The position numbers were made by a program, and so were the translations under genes. Below are positions 16,511 through 27,063 of a DNA stretch of 32,884 bases, one piece after another (position 1 is the stretch's first letter; each line of letters opens with the position of its first letter). The DNA lies in contig JADZBS010000094.1 of the NCBI GenBank assembly GCA_020851975.1, positions 1 through 32,884 on the forward strand, in the 5' to 3' direction. The notes below the pieces were generated by a model. The model did not search any database. It was not told the origin of the DNA and was given only the letters and a program-made list of their open reading frames with translations. Source of the DNA: Gammaproteobacteria bacterium. Its GTDB lineage: Bacteria > Pseudomonadota > Gammaproteobacteria > Steroidobacterales > GCA-2729495.

Positions 16511-17920
16511 TCAGGGGCGCAGCAGTTCGCGGGGGTCGGTGATGCGTCCGGACACGGCGGCGGCCGCCGCCGTGAGCGGGCTGGCGAGGACGGTCCGGGC
16601 CCCGATGCCCTGCCGCCCCTCGAAATTGCGGTTGCTGGTGCTGACGCAGAGCTGCCCCGCAGCGGCCGTGTCGCCGTTCATGCCGATGCACATGGAGCAG
16701 CCCGACTCGCGCCACTCGGCACCCGCGCTCCGGAAGACCCGGTCGAGGCCCTCGGCTTCGGCCTGCTTCTTGATGGCCTGCGAGCCCGGCACGACCAGGA
16801 CACGCACGCCGGGGGGCACCTGGCGGCCCCGGAAGATGCTGGCCGCCTGGCGCAGGTCGGACAGGCGCGAGTTGGTGCAGCTGCCGATGAACACCACGTC
16901 CACGGGCCGCCCGAGCAGCGGCTTGCCCGCCTCCACGCCCATGTACTGCAGGGCCTTGCGCAGGCTCGCATCGCCCGTGTCCGCCGGAACGGCAGCGCCG
17001 ATCGGGACGACCATCCCCGGGTTGGTTCCGAAGGTGATCATCGGTGCAAGGTCGGCGGCATCGAGGCTGACGCTGTGGTCGAAGCGGGCGTCCGGATCGG
17101 AGGGCAGGGCACGCCAGCGCCGTACCGCGGCTTGCCAGGCGGCGCCGCGGGGTGCCAGCGGCCGTCCGTCGAGGTAGGCGAAGGTGGTGTCGTCCGGCGC
17201 GACCATGCCGGCCCGAGCACCGGCTTCGATGCTCATGTTGCACACCGTCATGCGCTCTTCCATGGAAAGCGCCCGGATGGTGCTGCCGCGGTATTCGATG
17301 ACGTGGCCGGTGGCACCGCCGACCCCGATCCGGCCGATGATGGCGAGGATGATGTCCTTGGCCGTCACACCCGGGGACAACTGCCCCTCGATATCGATGG
17401 CCATGGTCCTCGGCTTGCGCTGCAACAGGCACTGGGTGGCCAGCACATGGCTGACCTCCGTGGTGCCGATGCCGAAGCCGAGCGCCCCGAAGGCGCCGTG
17501 GGTACTGGTGTGGCTGTCGCCGCAGACGATGGTCTTGCCGGGCTGGGTGATGCCGAGTTCCGGCCCGATCACGTGGACGATCCCGCGCTGGTCGGAGTCG
17601 AAGTCGAGCATGCGGATGCCTCGTTCGCGGCAGTTGTCGAGCATCACGCGGATCTGCCGGGCCGCCGAGGGGTCGGACACGCGCTCGAGGTCGGCGAGGG
17701 TGCGCACGGGTACTGTCGGTGTGGAATGGTCCAGTGTCGCCAGCGTCAGGTCGGGGCGGCGCACGGGAATTCCCCGTGCGCTCAGCACGTTGAAGGCCTC
17801 GGGCGAGGTCACCTCGTGGGCCAGGTGCAGGTCGATGTACAGGACGGCGGGGGTTTCCGGCGTTTCGGCGACGACGATGTGGTCGTCCCAGACCTTGTCG
17901 AACAGGGAGCGGGCGGTCAT
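16511..17920 (-). CDS. leuC: 3-isopropylmalate dehydratase large subunit
   Basis: LeuC is the aconitase-like subunit that, with LeuD, interconverts 2- and 3-isopropylmalate through a [4Fe-4S] cluster. The 469-residue protein has [20 protein letters not shown], the first cluster cysteine in [13 protein letters not shown] and the other two in [13 protein letters not shown], so the cluster site is complete. [11 protein letters not shown] is the C-terminal substrate loop. The sequence after the Cys pair (IGMNGD) differs slightly from the common LAMNPD. The start ATG lies 47 bases after ilvE. Confidence 0.96.
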   Translation of the reverse strand: MTARSLFDKVWDDHIVVAETPETPAVLYIDLHLAHEVTSPEAFNVLSARGIPVRRPDLTLATLDHSTPTVPVRTLADLERVSDPSAARQIRVMLDNCRERGIRMLDFDSDQRGIVHVIGPELGITQPGKTIVCGDSHTSTHGAFGALGFGIGTTEVSHVLATQCLLQRKPRTMAIDIEGQLSPGVTAKDIILAIIGRIGVGGATGHVIEYRGSTIRALSMEERMTVCNMSIEAGARAGMVAPDDTTFAYLDGRPLAPRGAAWQAAVRRWRALPSDPDARFDHSVSLDAADLAPMITFGTNPGMVVPIGAAVPADTGDASLRKALQYMGVEAGKPLLGRPVDVVFIGSCTNSRLSDLRQAASIFRGRQVPPGVRVLVVPGSQAIKKQAEAEGLDRVFRSAGAEWRESGCSMCIGMNGDTAAAGQLCVSTSNRNFEGRQGIGARTVLASPLTAAAAAVSGRITDPRELLRP

Positions 17921-17967
17921 GGCGATGCAGGTCCTGGAAAGCTTCTCTGGGTGTGGGTGGGCGGGTT

Positions 17968-18927
17968 TCAGTGCGCGGCAGCGGAGGCGGACGAAGCTTC
18001 CTCGACCGGTTCGAGCCAGCCCCAGGCATCGGCGGTCTTGCCGGTGAACAGGCCGAAGAAGGCTTCCTGCAGGCGCCGTGTCACGGGGCCGCGCGTGCCG
18101 CTGCCCACCGTGATGCGGTCGACCGAACGCACCGGCGTGACTTCCGCGGCCGTGCCGGTAAGGAACATCTCGTCGGCGATGTAGAGCATTTCGCGGGGCA
18201 GCGCTCGCTCGACCACTTCGATGCCGGCGGCCGTGGCCAGCCGCATGATGCTGTCACGGGTGATGCCAGTCAGGATGGAGGCCGTGGCAGGCGGGGTGTA
18301 GACCACGCCGTCGCGGACCAGGAAGACATTCTCGCCGGCACCTTCACTGATCGTGCCGTCCGTCGACAGGGCGATGCCTTCGGAGAAGCCGCGCTGCTTC
18401 GCCTCGAGGCTGACGAGCGTGCTCGACAGGTAGTTGCCGCCGGCCTTGGCGAGCGCCGGTATGGTGTTGGGGGCCACCCGCTGCCAGGAGGAGACGCAGA
18501 CGTCGACGCCGTTCTCCAGGGCATCGGCGCCGAGATAGGCGCCCCATTCCCATGCCGCCACCGCCATCTCGACCGGGTGCCCGGGCGGCGGGGCCAGCCC
18601 GACTTCGCCGTAGCCGCGGTAGATGATCGGCCGGATGTAGGCGCCGCGGATCAGTCCGTTGCGCAGCACCACGTCGCGGCAGGCGGCATCGATCTCGTCC
18701 GCCGACCAGGGCACCTCGATGCGGTGGATCTTGGCCGACTCCAGCAGCCTGCGGGTATGCGCCTTCAGCCGGAAGGCTGCCAGCCCGCGGTGCGTCGCAT
18801 AGACCCGGACGCCTTCGAACACCGACGAACCATAGTGCAGGGCATGGGCCAGCACGTGGACCCGGGCCTCGGCCCACGGAACGAGGCGGCCGTTGTGCCA
18901 GATCCATTCGCTTGTCTTGATGGGCAT
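17968..18927 (-). CDS. ilvE: Branched-chain amino-acid aminotransferase
   Basis: IlvE performs the last step for leucine, isoleucine and valine, moving the amino group from glutamate. The 319-residue fold-type IV PLP enzyme has [13 protein letters not shown] near residue 31, the catalytic Lys161 in [23 protein letters not shown], and the late [12 protein letters not shown]. The motif set matches BCAT rather than D-amino-acid transaminase. It lies between leuA (32 bases upstream) and leuC (47 bases downstream), so it probably shares the attenuated transcript. Confidence 0.94.
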   Translation of the reverse strand: MPIKTSEWIWHNGRLVPWAEARVHVLAHALHYGSSVFEGVRVYATHRGLAAFRLKAHTRRLLESAKIHRIEVPWSADEIDAACRDVVLRNGLIRGAYIRPIIYRGYGEVGLAPPPGHPVEMAVAAWEWGAYLGADALENGVDVCVSSWQRVAPNTIPALAKAGGNYLSSTLVSLEAKQRGFSEGIALSTDGTISEGAGENVFLVRDGVVYTPPATASILTGITRDSIMRLATAAGIEVVERALPREMLYIADEMFLTGTAAEVTPVRSVDRITVGSGTRGPVTRRLQEAFFGLFTGKTADAWGWLEPVEEASSASAAAH

Positions 18928-18959
18928 ATGTGCTCCTCGGGATGCTCTTGTGCCGCGGG

Positions 18960-20534
<1,575 letters not shown>

Positions 20535-20610
20535 GGCCTGCCCTCCACGTGTCGCCTGGTGCTTGTTGCGTGCTCCACACAAGCAGCACGCTGTCACCGA
20601 CCGCCGTCCC

Positions 20611-20628
20611 GGAACCCGGCCAGGTTCC
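20611..20628. repeat. Short inverted repeat between attenuator and leuA
   Basis: GGAACC and GGTTCC form a perfect six-pair stem with a six-base loop, located between the attenuator T-run and the leuA ribosome binding site. No function is evident. Confidence 0.35.
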
Positions 20629-20638
20629 GTTCCGGCAT

Positions 20639-20670
20639 AAAAAAACCCCGCCACCCTGGAGGTGCGGGGT
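20639..20670 (-). terminator. Attenuator terminator of the leucine operon
   Basis: On the minus strand, ACCCCGCACC (20670-20661) pairs with GGTGGCGGGGT (20655-20645) with one bulged base and a five-base loop. Seven T residues end at 20639. This is a strong intrinsic terminator. It lies after the leader-peptide stop codon and before leuA, so it would stop the operon transcript unless prevented. Its upstream arm also matches a leader segment at 20714-20707 over eight pairs, giving an alternative antiterminator hairpin. There is no T-run on the other strand, so the orientation is clear. Confidence 0.85.
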
Positions 20671-20691
20671 CTCGACTGGCTGGTTGAATCC

Positions 20692-20811
20692 TTAACCGGT
20701 CAAACGCCCGCACCGCCGGGGCCGCAGGCCCAGGAGCACGGTTACTCGTGCGGCAACGGGGGTGATCCCGTCGGCCGTCGCTGCGTTCTTCTCGGTCAGG
20801 TTGAACAACAT
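20692..20811 (-). CDS. leuL: Candidate leucine operon leader peptide (39 residues)
   Basis: A 40-codon frame from ATG (20811) to TAA (20694-20692) lies directly upstream of the attenuator. Codons 23-29 read Val-Thr-Val-Leu-Leu-Gly-Leu (GTA ACC GTG CTC CTG GGC CTG), so five of seven are branched-chain codons. Pairing segments flank it as in classical attenuators: CCGCAC (20753-20748) can pair with GTGCGG in segment 2 (20714-20705), and segment 2 can pair with the terminator's upstream arm. Ribosome stalling at the Leu/Val codons would free segment 2 and prevent termination. No Shine-Dalgarno sequence precedes the ATG, and the candidate promoter would start transcription almost at the ATG, so the exact start codon is uncertain. 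It is probably regulatory rather than functional as a peptide. Confidence 0.65.
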   Translation of the reverse strand: MLFNLTEKNAATADGITPVAARVTVLLGLRPRRCGRLTG

Positions 20812-20819
20812 ACGGCCGG

Positions 20820-20848
20820 ATGTTCGGGGAAGCACCCGCCAATGTCAA
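20820..20848 (-). promoter_or_regulatory. Candidate leucine operon promoter
   Basis: On the minus strand a perfect -35 hexamer TTGACA (20848-20843) is followed after 17 bases by GAACAT (20825-20820), a poor -10 with three of six matches. Transcription would begin near 20813, just before the leader ATG at 20811. The -35 match and its position relative to the attenuator make a promoter here likely, although the -10 is uncertain. Confidence 0.5.
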
Positions 20849-21090
20849 CCGAGTTACGTTGTTGCGTACCTGCTGCGGTCGGCGTGAACGTCTCCGGCGG
20901 CAGGGTCACCCGCCAGCCCGAGGCGGGTTCGCCAGCAGGCGTGCACCGCCAGCGTACGGGCGGCGACACGCCGTCGAATTGATGCGATAAGATTCTGGAG
21001 ATTCGCCGTGAGCTTGTGGCAACATACGCGCCCCGGCGGTATCGCGACCGCTTTCGACATCGACAAAGAACTCGACACGACCAGGTTGAT
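20849..21090. other. Divergent intergenic region between the leu leader and tonB
   Basis: No gene is supported here. The region contains a perfect 7-bp inverted repeat, ACCCGCC (20908-20914) and GGCGGGT (20922-20928), with a 7-base loop and no T-run; it might be an operator or hairpin. TAAGAT at 20988-20993 resembles a -10 for tonB, but I see no convincing -35 and no clear Fur box. Confidence 0.4.
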
Positions 21091-21726
21091 ATGGCCGCAA
21101 CGATAAGCACGCCCATGCTTTCGCGCCGGGCTCTGGTGTTCCTCGTCATCGTGGGGCTGCATGTCGGCTTCGTGTACGTGCTCAACGCCGGTCTCGCGAC
21201 CCAGGCGGTCGAGGCCGTCTTCGGACCGATCGAGACCAAGATGATCGAGGAGGTCAAGGAGGAGGAAGACAAGCCGCCGCCTCCGCCGCCGAAGATCGAG
21301 GTCGCCCCGCCGCCGTTCGTGCCGCCGCCGGACATCGTCATCGACCTGCCGGTGGAGACGACCAAGACGACGGCCATTACCGCGACGACCAAGAAGCCGG
21401 TGGCCAAGCCGCCGCCGGCGCCCGTCGCCGTGAAGCGCATTCCGCCGCAGCAGAACAAGCGCCGCCCGCTCATCGAACCCGATTACCCACCGCAATCCAA
21501 GCGTCTCGGTGAAGAGGGCGCCACGGTGTTGCGGCTTTACATCCTCGAGGATGGCCGGGTCGGCGAGGCCCAGGTGGCGCAGAGCAGCGGCTTCCCGCGG
21601 CTCGACGAAGCAGCAGTCAAGCACGCCAAGCGCTCGTGGCGCTTCATTCCGGGCACCGAGGACGGCAAGCCGGTGGCGATGTGGTACGAGTTCAGGGTGG
21701 TCTGGAAGATCGAGAAGGAACGCTGA
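21091..21726 (+). CDS. tonB: Energy transducer TonB
   Basis: TonB carries proton-motive energy from the inner membrane to outer-membrane receptors for iron chelates, vitamins or sugars. The 211-residue protein has a single N-terminal membrane anchor (about residues 14-34, RALVFLVIVGLHVGFVYVL). An acidic then Pro/Lys-rich periplasmic spacer follows (about 52-128, with runs such as KPPPPPPK and APPPFVPPPD). The TonB C-terminal domain (about 129-211) begins EPDYPPQSKRLGEEG and includes SSGFPRLDEAAV and WRFIPG. The ATG at 21091 leaves the anchor near the N-terminus; an ATG at 21115 is also possible, and a GTG at 21016 gives an unlikely basic extension. exbB follows after 97 bases. Confidence 0.93.
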   Translation: MAATISTPMLSRRALVFLVIVGLHVGFVYVLNAGLATQAVEAVFGPIETKMIEEVKEEEDKPPPPPPKIEVAPPPFVPPPDIVIDLPVETTKTTAITATTKKPVAKPPPAPVAVKRIPPQQNKRRPLIEPDYPPQSKRLGEEGATVLRLYILEDGRVGEAQVAQSSGFPRLDEAAVKHAKRSWRFIPGTEDGKPVAMWYEFRVVWKIEKER

Positions 21727-21744
21727 GGCCCGCCCGCGACGAAC

Positions 21745-21766
21745 GTCATCGCCTTGACGCGATGAC
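21745..21766. repeat. 8-bp hairpin between tonB and exbB
   Basis: GTCATCGC and GCGATGAC form a perfect eight-pair stem with the loop CTTGAC, 18 bases after the tonB stop. No T-run follows, so it is not a standard intrinsic terminator. It could stabilise the 3' end of tonB mRNA, reduce read-through into exbB, or be a protein-binding site. Confidence 0.5.
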
Positions 21767-21823
21767 CTGAGGATAGATCACTCTGGAGTTGGAAGACGCT
21801 TTGTACTAGGGGCTGGTTTCATC

Positions 21824-22765
<942 letters not shown>

Positions 22766-22766
22766 C

Positions 22767-23195
22767 GTGAGCATGTCGGTGCCCGGGGAGGGCGGCGACG
22801 ACAAGGCGATGTCGGACATCAACACCACGCCCCTCGTGGACGTGATGTTGGTGCTCCTCATCATCTTCCTCATCACCATCCCGGTGATCACGCAGACGAT
22901 TCCGGTCGAGCTGCCGAAGGTCGCCAACCAGCCCACCAAGACGAAGCCGGAGAACATCACCGTGGCGGTCAACGCCGACGGCGAGGTTTTCTGGAACCAG
23001 GCGAAGGTCCCGAACGACCAGGCCCTGCTCGACCTGGTCAAGTCGGTGGCGGTGCAGGATCCGCAACCCGAGATCCACATCCGTGGCGATTCCCAGGCGA
23101 AGTTTGCCGCCATCGGCCGCACGATCTACCTGATCCAGCGGGGCGGTGTGATCAAGGTGGGGTTCATCACCGAACCGGACCGCGGCTTCCGCTAG
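22767..23195 (+). CDS. exbD1: Biopolymer transport protein ExbD, first copy
   Basis: ExbD couples proton flow to TonB. The 142-residue protein has the conserved SDINTTPLVDVMLVLLIIFL segment, in which Asp25 is the proton-carrying aspartate as in E. coli ExbD, and then a periplasmic domain. I choose the GTG at 22767 because GGAG (22755-22758) lies 8 bases before it, inside the end of exbB; the ATG at 22773 is two codons later. It is followed by a second, divergent exbD. Confidence 0.93.
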   Translation: MSMSVPGEGGDDKAMSDINTTPLVDVMLVLLIIFLITIPVITQTIPVELPKVANQPTKTKPENITVAVNADGEVFWNQAKVPNDQALLDLVKSVAVQDPQPEIHIRGDSQAKFAAIGRTIYLIQRGGVIKVGFITEPDRGFR

Positions 23196-23257
23196 CCGCG
23201 CGACGTATTGGATGAATGGCCGACGGGACGTACCCGGGCCATGCAGGAGGAGTGACC

Positions 23258-23686
23258 GTGGCAATCAGTGTCGGTGGGGGCAGCGAAGACGAACCCATGA
23301 TGGACATCAACACGACACCGCTGATCGACGTCATGCTGGTGTTGCTGATCATGTGCATCATCACGATTCCCGTGATGACCCATGCCGTCAAGCTCGACAT
23401 GCCGCGTCCGAATCCGAACGCGGTCGAGCCGCCGGTTCCGCCCGAGGTCATCGAGCTGGAAATCGATTTCGACGGCACGATCCTGTGGAACGGCACAACC
23501 GTCCAGAATTTCGCCGTGCTCGAGAATTATTTCGAGCAGGAAGCCGTAAAGGATCCGCAGCCCGAGCTTCACATCCGGGCCAACAAGCGCGCCAAGTACG
23601 ACAACATTGCCAAGTCGCTCGCGCTCGCTCAGCGCCAGGGTCTCACCAAGATCGGCTTCGTCGGCATGGAGCAGTTTGCCGAATAG
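23258..23686 (+). CDS. exbD2: Biopolymer transport protein ExbD, second copy
   Basis: This 142-residue paralogue has MDINTTPLIDVMLVLLIMCI with the channel aspartate at residue 24 and a periplasmic domain clearly different from that of the first copy, so it is not a recent duplication. An excellent AGGAGG (23245-23250) lies 7 bases before the GTG at 23258, which fixes the start; the frame is open further upstream. In Xanthomonas campestris a tonB-exbB-exbD1-exbD2 cluster is known, where the second exbD is needed for some functions only. A similar division of labour here is inferred. Confidence 0.92.
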   Translation: MAISVGGGSEDEPMMDINTTPLIDVMLVLLIMCIITIPVMTHAVKLDMPRPNPNAVEPPVPPEVIELEIDFDGTILWNGTTVQNFAVLENYFEQEAVKDPQPELHIRANKRAKYDNIAKSLALAQRQGLTKIGFVGMEQFAE

Positions 23687-23760
23687 CGGCAGCGCGGCAT
23701 GCAATTTCCGGCCGGATGCCTGTCTAAGCCCGTACCTGACTCATCGCAGAGATTCGCATT

Positions 23761-25002
23761 ATGACCAGCGTCATTTCGTCCATTAGGCGTGGCCTCGTGC
23801 TGCTCGTGGCGGCAACCGCCATGGTGGCCGCAGGGCCGGCACTGTCGCAGGACAAGATCGGGGCCAAGGTCGGCAAGCCGATGAAAGCCGCCCAGGAAGC
23901 GATCGAGAAGAAGCAGTGGGATCAGGCGCTGGCCAGGATCGCCGAAGCCGATGCGGTCGCTGGCAAGTCTGCGTTCGAGCAGTACCAGATCAACGAGTTC
24001 AAGGGCTACGTGCTGCTCCAGCAGCGCAAGTACGGCGAGGTTGCCAGGGTCTACGAGCAGAATCTCGACTCGGGCAAGCTGCCGCCCGAGCAGGTCGACG
24101 ACCGCCTCAAGGCACTCGTACAGCTCAATACCGCGGTCAAGAATTATCCGAAGGTCACCCAGCTCGGTGAGCGCTGGATCAAGGCGGGCGGGCAGGACGT
24201 CGAAACCCGGGTGCTGATCGGGCAGGCGCACTATCTGCAGAAGGACTACAAGAACGCCGTATCCGTCATGCAGGGCGCCATTCGCAGCACCGAACAGGCA
24301 GGCGGGCGCGTCGACGAGAACTGGCTGCAACTGGTGCGCAGCGCCCAGCAGAACCTGGGCGACACCGAGGGAGCGACAGCGACGCTCGAGAAACTGGTGA
24401 GGCTCTATCCGAAGGCCGAGTACTGGGACTACCTCCTCAGCCTGAGGATGCGTCAGAAGAACACCGATCGCGTGCAGCTCAACCTGTTGCGGGTCGCCCG
24501 TCAGGTCGGCGTGCTGAACAACGCCGAGGAATACGTGGAGATGACCGAAATGCTGCTCGAGGTGGGACTGCCGGGCGAGGCGCGCAGCGTGATGGAGGCG
24601 GGCTACCAGGCGAAGGCGTTCGAGACCACGGACAAGACGAGGGCGGATCGCTACAAGCGCCGCTATGACGACGCCAAGGCTGCGGCAGCCAGGGACCAGC
24701 AGTCGTTGCCGGCCATCGAACGGGATGCCCAGAAAGCACCCACGGGCCAGGGCGATGTGGCGCTTGGCCTGGCCTATGGCAGCTTCGGCCAGTATGAGAA
24801 GGCCGTGGCCGCGCTCAGCAACGGCCTCAAGAAGGGTGGTGTGCGCGATGTCGACCAGGCGCAGATCATGCTCGGCATCGCCAACCTCGAGCTCGACAGG
24901 AAGTCAGACGCCATCAAGGCGTTCGAGGAAGTCAAGGCCGATCCCCAGATGACCGACGTCGCGCGGCTCTGGATCATCGTCGCGCGCAGCGGCGCCGGCT
25001 GA
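23761..25002 (+). CDS. Secreted TPR-repeat protein of the TonB cluster
   Basis: The 413-residue protein has an N-terminal signal peptide (about residues 1-30: a basic start, a hydrophobic core, and ALSQ before the mature part), so it should be periplasmic. The mature protein is built of helical pairs typical of tetratricopeptide repeats; examples are near residues 45-75 (AQEAIEKKQWDQALARI), 78-110, 160-190 (AHYLQKDYKNAVSVM), 196-235 and 335-400 (LAYGSFGQYEKAVAAL). It follows exbD2 by 74 bases on the same strand. TPR proteins accompany ExbB/ExbD operons in several gammaproteobacteria, probably as scaffolds. The precise role is unknown. Confidence 0.8.
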   Translation: MTSVISSIRRGLVLLVAATAMVAAGPALSQDKIGAKVGKPMKAAQEAIEKKQWDQALARIAEADAVAGKSAFEQYQINEFKGYVLLQQRKYGEVARVYEQNLDSGKLPPEQVDDRLKALVQLNTAVKNYPKVTQLGERWIKAGGQDVETRVLIGQAHYLQKDYKNAVSVMQGAIRSTEQAGGRVDENWLQLVRSAQQNLGDTEGATATLEKLVRLYPKAEYWDYLLSLRMRQKNTDRVQLNLLRVARQVGVLNNAEEYVEMTEMLLEVGLPGEARSVMEAGYQAKAFETTDKTRADRYKRRYDDAKAAAARDQQSLPAIERDAQKAPTGQGDVALGLAYGSFGQYEKAVAALSNGLKKGGVRDVDQAQIMLGIANLELDRKSDAIKAFEEVKADPQMTDVARLWIIVARSGAG

Positions 25003-25024
25003 CGGGTCCGGTCGCTCCTCGTAC

Positions 25025-25345
25025 GTGCCGACCGTCGTCTTCCGCGACCGCCACGGCGTACGCCGTGAGGTGCGTGCCTCCAGTGGCACCACGCTCATGG
25101 AAGCGGCCGTCGATGCCGACATCGACGGCATCGTGGCTGAGTGCGGTGGCGCCTGCGCCTGCGCGACCTGCCATACCTACGTCAACGACACCTGGCTGGG
25201 ACGCCTGCCGCCGATGAGCGAGATGGAAGACGCCATGCTCGACTCCGCCACGGCGAGACAGCCGAACAGCCGCCTGTCCTGCCAGATCGAACTCACCGAC
25301 GACCTCGATGGCATCGAGGTGTCCGTCGCCGACAACGGGACCTGA
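25025..25345 (+). CDS. Adrenodoxin-type [2Fe-2S] ferredoxin
   Basis: The 106-residue protein has the vertebrate/bacterial adrenodoxin pattern C-x5-C-x2-C in ECGGACACATCHTY, with the fourth cluster cysteine in LSCQIE. A fifth cysteine lies inside the first loop. Such ferredoxins pass electrons to cytochromes P450, ring oxygenases or Fe-S assembly; no obvious partner or ferredoxin reductase is in the window. The start is a GTG 22 bases after the TPR gene, so they may share a transcript. GCTCCTCGTAC before it gives no clear ribosome binding site. Confidence 0.85.
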   Translation: MPTVVFRDRHGVRREVRASSGTTLMEAAVDADIDGIVAECGGACACATCHTYVNDTWLGRLPPMSEMEDAMLDSATARQPNSRLSCQIELTDDLDGIEVSVADNGT

Positions 25346-25350
25346 AGCAC

Positions 25351-25369
25351 GCCGGCGTCATGCGCCGGC
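25351..25369. terminator. Hairpin shared by the convergent ferredoxin and permease genes
   Basis: GCCGGCG and CGCCGGC form a perfect seven-pair GC stem with a five-base loop, immediately after the ferredoxin stop and covering the permease stop. No T-run is present on either strand, so it may act as a bidirectional barrier or mRNA 3'-end hairpin rather than a strong intrinsic terminator. Confidence 0.45.
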
Positions 25370-26191
25370 AACCGCGTCCCGCAGCATCCGCAGCGCCGTC
25401 AGCGCGAGAAACGTGGCAAATGCCCGGCGCAAGGCTGGCTGGCTGGCGGCGTGCGCCAGGCGGGCACCGAGCGGCGCGGCGAGCAGCGTCATCGGAACGA
25501 TGAGTGCCAGTCCGAGCAGGTTCACGTAGCCCACGCTGAAGGGCGGCAGTGACACTGCCCCGTGACCCGCCACCAGGAAGGCGAGGACTGCCGGGATCGA
25601 GATCACGATGCCGAAGGCAGCCGCCGTGCCGACGGCGCGGTGCATCGGCACGCCGCAGAGGCTCAGGACCGGAACGCTGAGCGACCCGCCGCCGATGCCC
25701 ATGACGGCGGAGACGGCACCGATCGAACCGGCGAGCGGCCAGGCGATGGCACCCCGAGGCACGGCTGCGGCCAGACGCCATTGCCTTCGCGAGAACCCCA
25801 TGTGCAGCGCCACGACGAAGGCCACGGTTGCGAACACGAGGGTGAGCGTCGCGGCACTCACGAGCGTCGCCACCCAGGCTCCGGCCGTGGCTCCCGCCAG
25901 CATCGGGATGCCCCAGGCCCGCAGCAGTCCGACATCGACGGCGCCACGCTGGTGGTGGGCACGTGCCGAGCGGAGGCTCGTCGGTATGATCGTCGCGAGC
26001 GACGTGCCGACTGCCAGGTGCATGCGAAGGCCCGGCTCGATGCCGAGATTGTCGAAGACGTAGTAGAGCGCCGGCACGATGACGATGCCGCCGCCAACCC
26101 CGAGAAGGCCGGCCAGGACGCCGGCCACGAGCCCCGTGAGCGCCAGCAGTGGCACCATCCAGACGAGCAGCGTGTGGGGGTCGGCTGGCAC
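25358..26191 (-). CDS. TauE/SafE (TSUP) family membrane permease
   Basis: The 277-residue protein is strongly hydrophobic, with about eight membrane segments in two similar halves. Each half has the glycine signature of the family: GLLGVGGGIVIVPAL near residue 28 and VMGIGGGSLSVPVLS near residue 163. TSUP proteins export or import small organic or sulfur anions such as sulfite, sulfoacetate or acyl anions. It is the third gene of a minus-strand set after the CoA-transferase and VOC genes, with a 29-base gap, which suggests transport of a substrate or product of that pathway. This is an inference. The start is GTG at 26191, with an ATG at 26158 as alternative. Confidence 0.85.
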   Translation of the reverse strand: MPADPHTLLVWMVPLLALTGLVAGVLAGLLGVGGGIVIVPALYYVFDNLGIEPGLRMHLAVGTSLATIIPTSLRSARAHHQRGAVDVGLLRAWGIPMLAGATAGAWVATLVSAATLTLVFATVAFVVALHMGFSRRQWRLAAAVPRGAIAWPLAGSIGAVSAVMGIGGGSLSVPVLSLCGVPMHRAVGTAAAFGIVISIPAVLAFLVAGHGAVSLPPFSVGYVNLLGLALIVPMTLLAAPLGARLAHAASQPALRRAFATFLALTALRMLRDAVAGA

Positions 26192-26220
26192 GTGCAGGGC
26201 CGATGCCGGTATCGCCCGGA

Positions 26221-27063
26221 TCAGGCAACGATCTCGATGATCTCGCCCGCCGGACCGCGCACGCAGTCAGGGGTGCTGTCGTGAACGCCCGCGAAGCTGA
26301 CGATGGCGATGCCAGGGGGCAGATGACCCGGCGGGACGGCCACGGCCCGGGCTGCGGGCGGCATCTGGTCGGCCTCGACGAAACAGCCCGCGCGCAGCGG
26401 CACGGCCGCAATCGGGTGGCGGCATTCCGGTGACAGGCCGAAGGCTTCGGACATCGCCTTGACGCGCGACTCCATCCGTTGCGGCGTCGGCGTCCCGAAG
26501 CGTCGTGAATAGAAACCGAGCAGGTCGTCGAGGGACGGGCCACCGACGATGACGATGAACACCTTGTCGACGGCACAACGGGCCGGCGGTGCCGGCAGGG
26601 CATCGAGCGGACGCTTGAACTGCGTGAGGTAGAGGATCTCGCCGCCAGGACCGCGCACCTGCATGGCCCGGATGGCATCGGTGAACGAGAGGTCCTGGGG
26701 TGAACCGACGATCTCGAAGGGTGAGTCCTGCAGGTGCCCGGCCAGCCCATCGACATCCCGGACGATGAGTTCGGCCGCATTCCAGCCGAACGAGGCGAAG
26801 GCTCGATAACCCGGCAGCGCCGGCGTCTCCACCAGCGTGAAGGTGAAGTCGTCGCCGGCGGCCGGCTGCAGGCGCAGGGCTCGTGCCCCGGCTACGGCAG
26901 GGCAGCCCCAGTTGGCGGCCTGTGCCACGCTGACCGGTTCGCGGCCAACGATCCGGTAGCCGAGGCTGCCGACGTAGGCTCGCTCGCTCGCGCCGAGGTC
27001 GGGCGTGTTGATCGTGACGCCCGCAATCGGCCCGATCGTCGGGCCCCGGCCCGGGCCGCCCAT
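26221..27063 (-). CDS. Two-domain VOC (glyoxalase/dioxygenase superfamily) protein
   Basis: The 280-residue protein appears to contain two vicinal-oxygen-chelate halves. The first (about residues 12-150) starts GVTINTPDLGASERAY and ends VRGPGGEILYLTQF. The second (about 165-280) starts KVFIVIVGGPSLDDLLGFY and ends VRGPAGEIIEIVA. The repeated ending, in which the Glu of GGEI or GEII is normally a metal ligand, supports tandem domains. Superfamily members include isomerases, epimerases and extradiol dioxygenases, so the reaction cannot be read from sequence. The ATG shares one base with the stop of the CoA-transferase (TGATG), so the two are translationally coupled and probably act on the same pathway. 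Confidence 0.78.
   Translation of the reverse strand: MGGPGRGPTIGPIAGVTINTPDLGASERAYVGSLGYRIVGREPVSVAQAANWGCPAVAGARALRLQPAAGDDFTFTLVETPALPGYRAFASFGWNAAELIVRDVDGLAGHLQDSPFEIVGSPQDLSFTDAIRAMQVRGPGGEILYLTQFKRPLDALPAPPARCAVDKVFIVIVGGPSLDDLLGFYSRRFGTPTPQRMESRVKAMSEAFGLSPECRHPIAAVPLRAGCFVEADQMPPAARAVAVPPGHLPPGIAIVSFAGVHDSTPDCVRGPAGEIIEIVA

Noticed and set aside
20594-20848. 84-codon minus-strand frame covering the leu leader and attenuator
   Set aside because: It reads through the terminator hairpin and T-run and shows no conserved motif; the 40-codon frame with Leu/Val codons fits the attenuator geometry better.
20975-21000. Possible Fur box upstream of tonB (GATGCGATAAGATT)
   Set aside because: Similarity to the GATAATGATAATCATTATC consensus is limited to a few bases and is not symmetrical.
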